Shown piece after piece: positions 60,262-64,000 of a DNA stretch of 64,000 nucleotides. A model generated the notes under the pieces. That model was not told the origin of the DNA and did no database searches. It saw nothing but the letters and a program-made list of their open reading frames with translations. Source of the DNA: Algibacter pacificus (GTDB lineage Bacteria > Bacteroidota > Bacteroidia > Flavobacteriales > Flavobacteriaceae); the NCBI RefSeq assembly GCF_008033385.1, contig NZ_VOGY01000002.1:310001-374000 (forward strand). Reading direction: 5' to 3'. How positions within the stretch are numbered: position 1 is the first letter of the stretch; every line of letters begins with the position of its first letter. The position numbers and the translations under genes were made by a program.

Positions 60262-61308
60262 ATGACGGCAACGTACCAACCTTATACTTTAAATTTTAAA
60301 CAAGCCAGCGGAACATCGCGAGGTATATTAAAAACTAAGGATACTTGGTTTTTAATTATAAAAGAAGGCCAAAAAAAAGGCATTGGTGAATGTGGTATGT
60401 TTCGAGGACTTTCGGTTGATGATAGACCCGATTATGAAACCAAACTACAATGGGTTTGCGATAATATCAATCTTGGTTTAACGGAGTTATTATCGAAGTT
60501 AGAAGCATTTCCAAGCATTCAATTTGGATTAGAAATGGCTTTTAAATCTTTAGAAAGTCAAGATGGCTTTGATTTATTTCCTTCAAAATTCACAAAAAAT
60601 GAAGATTCAATTTCTATAAATGGCTTAATTTGGATGGGCAGTGAGCAATTTATGAAGCAGCAAATTCAAGATAAATTAGAAGCTGGATTTCGTTGTATAA
60701 AAATGAAAATTGGAGCTATAGATTTTCAAACAGAAATTAATCTCTTAAAATCTATTCGAAAACAATTCAGTGCTAAAGATATTGAATTACGTGTGGATGC
60801 GAATGGAGCATTTAAACCTTCGGAAGCTTTAGAAAAATTAAAGATTTTATCCGATTTCAATTTACATTCCATAGAACAACCTATTAAACAAGGGCAGGTT
60901 GAGGACATGGCAAAATTGTGTCAAGCCACACCTTTACCGATAGCCTTAGACGAGGAGTTGATTGGTGTGTTTTCCGAAGAAAAAAAGAAAGCTTTATTAG
61001 AAACTATTTGTCCGCAGTACATCATTTTAAAACCGAGTTTAATTGGAGGATTTAGTGGTAGTAACAGCTGGATAAATTTGGCAAATAAGCAAAATATTGG
61101 TTGGTGGATTACTAGCGCTTTGGAGAGTAATGTAGGCTTAAATGCCATTGCTCAATATACCTATAGTTTAAAAAGTGATTTACCTCAAGGCTTGGGTACA
61201 GGAAGTTTGTTTTCTAACAATTTTAAATCGCCACTTGTAGTTAAAAATGGTACATTGCAATATAATAATGTTGAACATTGGGAATTTAATTTAGAAACAT
61301 GTATATAG
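60262..61308 (+). CDS. menC: o-succinylbenzoate synthase
   Basis: About 348 residues from the ATG before TATYQPYTLNF; a start 39 bp upstream in frame adds a non-conserved lead. Enolase-superfamily barrel: FRCIKMKIGAIDF (general-base Lys), LRVDANGAF (metal Asp), HSIEQPIKQG (Glu), IALDEELIG (Asp-Glu) and YIILKPSLIGGF (second Lys). It dehydrates SHCHC to o-succinylbenzoate. It overlaps the CPBP protease gene by 10 bp. Confidence 0.94.
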   Translation: MTATYQPYTLNFKQASGTSRGILKTKDTWFLIIKEGQKKGIGECGMFRGLSVDDRPDYETKLQWVCDNINLGLTELLSKLEAFPSIQFGLEMAFKSLESQDGFDLFPSKFTKNEDSISINGLIWMGSEQFMKQQIQDKLEAGFRCIKMKIGAIDFQTEINLLKSIRKQFSAKDIELRVDANGAFKPSEALEKLKILSDFNLHSIEQPIKQGQVEDMAKLCQATPLPIALDEELIGVFSEEKKKALLETICPQYIILKPSLIGGFSGSNSWINLANKQNIGWWITSALESNVGLNAIAQYTYSLKSDLPQGLGTGSLFSNNFKSPLVVKNGTLQYNNVEHWEFNLETCI

Positions 61309-62255
61309 AACAGGCCTTTAAAGGTTTACATGATTGGTGGCGGTATATGGTAGGCATTGTAATTATTTTTACAGCTTGGCAATTAATAGGTATGATTCCG
61401 CTAGGACTGGCGTTAGGAATTAAGGCCTTTGAAACGGGAGATATGCCAGGTACTATTCCACAAATGATTGAAGTTTTAGGAAGTAATTTATTTCTGTTTT
61501 TAATGTTATTGTCTTTTGTGGGCGGTTTAGCAGGTGTTATTTTATCGGCTAAAATTTTACACAACCTGTCATTTTTACAATTAACCACATCAAGAAAAAA
61601 AATAGATTGGAAACGGTTTTGGTTTGTATTTATTTTGTGGGGCGTCGTGTCGTCGGGCTTTGTACTTGTCGATTATTTCTTTTTTACTCCAGAAGATTAC
61701 GTGCTTAATTTTAACTTAAAACCATTTTTAATATTAGCGGCCATTGCCATTTTACTCATTCCTTTGCAAACCAGTTTCGAAGAGTATTTTTTTAGAGGCT
61801 ATTTAATGCAAGGCATTGGAATGATATTTAAAAATAAATGGGCACCACTTTTAATAACCTCAATTGGTTTTGGACTCATGCATATAGCAAACCCAGAAGT
61901 AGAACAATTGGGGCCTATTATTATGGTATATTATATAGGAACAGGTTTGTTTTTAGGTATTTTAACCTTAATGGACGATGGTCTAGAGCTGTCCTTGGGT
62001 TTTCATGCGGCCAATAATTTATTTACAGCTTTATTGGTTACTGCCGATTGGACAGCCTTTCAAACCGATTCCATTTTAAAAGATATGTCCGATCCAAAAA
62101 CCATGGTTATTGGCGAAATAATATTTCCTGTATTCGTAGTTTTTCCGATAATTTTATTGATACTTTCAAAAAAATATAATTGGAGTGATTGGAAAACTAA
62201 ATTATTCGGAAAAATAGAAGAACCACCAAAAGATAATTATAAAATAATAGAATAA
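61299..62255 (+). CDS. CPBP-family intramembrane metalloprotease
   Basis: 318 residues with eight or so transmembrane helices. Catalytic motif 1 SFEEYFFRGYLMQGIG (E-E-x3-R), motif 2 ITSIGFGLMHIANPE (F-x3-H) and motif 3 LSLGFHAANNLFTALL (H-x3-N). Related to Rce1/abortive-infection CAAX proteases. It overlaps menC at its start and is followed by menE 2 bp later, so it is translated inside the menaquinone operon; a role in quinone synthesis is unproven. Confidence 0.9.
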   Translation: MYIEQAFKGLHDWWRYMVGIVIIFTAWQLIGMIPLGLALGIKAFETGDMPGTIPQMIEVLGSNLFLFLMLLSFVGGLAGVILSAKILHNLSFLQLTTSRKKIDWKRFWFVFILWGVVSSGFVLVDYFFFTPEDYVLNFNLKPFLILAAIAILLIPLQTSFEEYFFRGYLMQGIGMIFKNKWAPLLITSIGFGLMHIANPEVEQLGPIIMVYYIGTGLFLGILTLMDDGLELSLGFHAANNLFTALLVTADWTAFQTDSILKDMSDPKTMVIGEIIFPVFVVFPIILLILSKKYNWSDWKTKLFGKIEEPPKDNYKIIE

Positions 62256-62257
62256 TT

Positions 62258-63328
62258 ATGATACCAGATTATACTAAAGTACATGTAAGATTTAAGTTAA
62301 ATGATTACCATTATTCACACGACGATTTAATGGAAGTAGCCTATAGTTTTGTTAAAGAAGGTGTTAGTTACGAGCGAGAATTGGGCGAATTTTTACTCGA
62401 TTGGTTAGATCAACACGATTATGTTAAAGTGCGCACTTCCGGATCTACAGGTAAGCCAAAGGAAATCATGATTAAAAAAGAAGCCATGATAAAATCTGCC
62501 ATTGCTACTGGAGATTTTTTCAATCTTACACCAGGTAAAAAGGTATTACACTGTTTACCTTCAAATTTCATTGCAGGTAAAATGATGATTGTAAGGGCTA
62601 TTGTTTTAGGGCTCGAATTAGATATTGTAGAGCCATCTGCTTTACCTAGAATCGATTATGAAAAAGATTACGAGTTTTGTGCTTTTACACCTATGCAGCT
62701 TAAAAATTTTGCAAAATATTTTAATAAAATAAAAACGGTAATTGTTGGTGGTGGACGTGTCTCGGATAGTATAAAAGCGTTAATTCAAGATAAAAAAACA
62801 ATGGTTTACGAAACCTATGGTATGACCGAGACAGTATCGCATATTGCTATCAAAAAAATAAATAATTTTACAGATTCAGACTCTAAAATATGTTTTAAAA
62901 CCTTACCCGGTATTACAGTATCTACAGACGATAGAAATTGCTTAGTTATTCATGCTCCAGAACTTTTAGATGAAAAAGTAATTACCAACGATATTGTAAA
63001 AATACATTCCGATACCAGTTTTGAGTGGCTAGGACGGTTTGACAATGTAATTAATTCGGGTGGAATAAAATTGTATCCCGAGGTTATTGAAAAAAAACTT
63101 CAATGTAAAATAGATAAACAATTTTTTATAACGTCTATTCCAGATGAAATTTTAGGCGAAAAGGTGATATTAATTATTGAAGGCAATGATAATAACATAG
63201 ATCAATCTATTTTTGATGGTTTGGATAAATATGAAAAACCTAAAGCCGTTTATTCTGTAGAAAAATTTATTGATACGGCATCGGGAAAAATTCATCGAAA
63301 AAATACGTTAGACCAAATTGTTTTATAA
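62258..63328 (+). CDS. menE: o-succinylbenzoate-CoA ligase (AMP-binding)
   Basis: 356 residues, shorter than most MenE (~450). Adenylation motifs: KVRTSGSTGKPKEIMIKKEAM (P-loop), MVYETYGMTETVSHIAIKK, WLGRFDNVINSGGIKLYPEVIE (hinge) and SGKIHRKNTL (catalytic lysine). The small N-terminus of usual MenE (~100 residues) is reduced. It activates o-succinylbenzoate for menB. Last gene of the operon, then a terminator. Confidence 0.92.
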   Translation: MIPDYTKVHVRFKLNDYHYSHDDLMEVAYSFVKEGVSYERELGEFLLDWLDQHDYVKVRTSGSTGKPKEIMIKKEAMIKSAIATGDFFNLTPGKKVLHCLPSNFIAGKMMIVRAIVLGLELDIVEPSALPRIDYEKDYEFCAFTPMQLKNFAKYFNKIKTVIVGGGRVSDSIKALIQDKKTMVYETYGMTETVSHIAIKKINNFTDSDSKICFKTLPGITVSTDDRNCLVIHAPELLDEKVITNDIVKIHSDTSFEWLGRFDNVINSGGIKLYPEVIEKKLQCKIDKQFFITSIPDEILGEKVILIIEGNDNNIDQSIFDGLDKYEKPKAVYSVEKFIDTASGKIHRKNTLDQIVL

Positions 63329-63353
63329 ATCGACATAAAGAAACTATTACAAT

Positions 63354-63391
63354 ACACCTATTAGATTATAAAGCCTAATAGGTGTTTTTTT
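63354..63391 (+). terminator. terminator of the menaquinone operon
   Basis: Eleven-bp stem ACACCTATTAG/CTAATAGGTGT, ten-base loop, T run; 25 bp after the menE stop. Confidence 0.92.
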
Positions 63392-63480
63392 ATTTAATCT
63401 ATAACAGTGAAAAATAAATATTAATAAGGCAAAGTTGTAACTTAGTCTATTATATTTATACCAATAGAAAAATTATTATT

Positions 63481-64000
63481 ATGAATTTTATAAAACGTGT
63501 ATTATCAACCGTTACCGGAATTATTGTGTTTTTTGTGCTTTTCTTTTTAGGACTTGCAGTTTTAGGGCTTGTTGTAGGCTCTGGAGCAGATGATGTTGTA
63601 AAAGTTAAAGACAATTCGATACTGGAATTAAAATTAGATTTCCCAATTAAAGATTATGCGGGTAAAACAGAATTTGCAGAATATCCTTTTTTAAATGAAG
63701 ATAAGAAAAATGGACTTTTCAATATTATCGATGCTATTAATTATGCGGCTACCGATAGTAAAATTAAAGGAATTTCTATTGATAATAATTTTATTGATGC
63801 TGGAATATCTCAAGCTAAAGCCTTAAGAAAAGCCCTTTTAAAATTTAAAGAATCTGGCAAATTTATTGTGGCTTACGCCGATATTTATACGCAAAAAGAT
63901 TATTATTTGTCGTCGGTTGCCGATACTATTTATATGAATCCTGCTGGGATGATGGAATTTAAAGGTTTGTATTCCGAACAATTATATTTTAAGGATTTTC
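63481..64000 (+). CDS. sppA: signal peptide peptidase SppA, 67K type, 5' part only
   Basis: First ~173 residues; the rest is beyond the right edge. One N-terminal transmembrane helix (IIVFFVLFFLGLAVLGLVVG) then the N-terminal non-catalytic-like half: VKVKDNSILELKLDFPIKDY, IIDAINYAATDSKIKGISI, LRKALLKFKESGKFIVAYADIYTQKDYYLSSVADTIYMNPAG (the lysine of the K/S dyad is in the KDYYLSSVAD segment of E. coli-type SppA). Membrane serine protease degrading cleaved signal peptides. Confidence 0.9.
   Translation, partial: MNFIKRVLSTVTGIIVFFVLFFLGLAVLGLVVGSGADDVVKVKDNSILELKLDFPIKDYAGKTEFAEYPFLNEDKKNGLFNIIDAINYAATDSKIKGISIDNNFIDAGISQAKALRKALLKFKESGKFIVAYADIYTQKDYYLSSVADTIYMNPAGMMEFKGLYSEQLYFKDF

Overview
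The window looks like a chromosomal segment of a marine-type member of the Flavobacteriaceae (Bacteroidota). The evidence is AT-rich DNA, repeated promoter -7 elements of the Bacteroidota form TAnnTTTG (mostly TATATTTG), lipoproteins and TonB-dependent receptors with Bacteroidota architecture, a menaquinone pathway, and family-specific small proteins (DUF2520, DUF4377, DUF2911 and a DUF6952-like protein). No rRNA, tRNA, CRISPR array, phage or transposase gene was seen.

Layout. (1) 1-12.1 kb: ordinary accessory and housekeeping genes: a KdsC-like phosphatase (cut by the window edge), a DUF2520 oxidoreductase, a lipoprotein, an RlmI-like rRNA methyltransferase, nitronate monooxygenase, a cold-shock-domain protein, two EamA transporters, a GT9 glycosyltransferase, a VanY-type peptidase broken by one in-frame stop, a TonB-dependent receptor and a YHYH protein. 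Two copies of a GC-richer REP-like element lie in opposite orientation at 1.2 and 4.2 kb, and a diverged third lies at 47.8 kb. (2) 12.4-15.8 kb: a nitric-oxide operon (2Fe-2S ferredoxin, cupin, quinol-dependent NO reductase, group III truncated haemoglobin). (3) 16.2-24.2 kb, minus strand: a molybdenum-cofactor operon (moeA, ModE-like regulator, TSUP permease, mobA, moaD, moeB-rhodanese, moaE, moaCB fusion, moaA). It is interrupted twice by 'four helix bundle' genes of the 23S-rRNA-intervening-sequence family, each set between AT-rich repeats of opposite sense. (4) 24.4-31.7 kb, plus strand: an FNR-like regulator with four cysteines placed as in a [4Fe-4S] sensor, then a nitrate-type ABC importer (binding lipoprotein, permease, two ATPases) and an outer-membrane porin. 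The same perfect 16-bp palindrome lies at the promoters of the regulator and of the importer, which suggests one regulon. A six-copy tandem repeat splits permease from ATPases. (5) 32-56 kb: housekeeping genes (comM, a MarR/FMN-reductase/DoxX operon, acyl-CoA carboxylase beta, sixA-ppk-ppx, miaE, peroxiredoxin-thioredoxin, nhaC, smpB, S41 peptidase, Sua5, OmpA, glycosyltransferase, holA, ung). (6) 56.4-63.3 kb: a C1 peptidase and a menaquinone operon (menB, menA, MBL hydrolase, menC, CPBP protease, menE), then the start of sppA at the edge.

How it fits together. Regions 2-4 make one theme: nitrate enters through the porin and ABC importer, the MoCo genes (including mobA for guanylated cofactor) would equip a nitrate reductase, and NO reductase plus haemoglobin handle NO. 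The nitrate and nitrite reductases are not in this window. The least explained features are the repeat-bounded four-helix-bundle cassettes and the shared palindrome.
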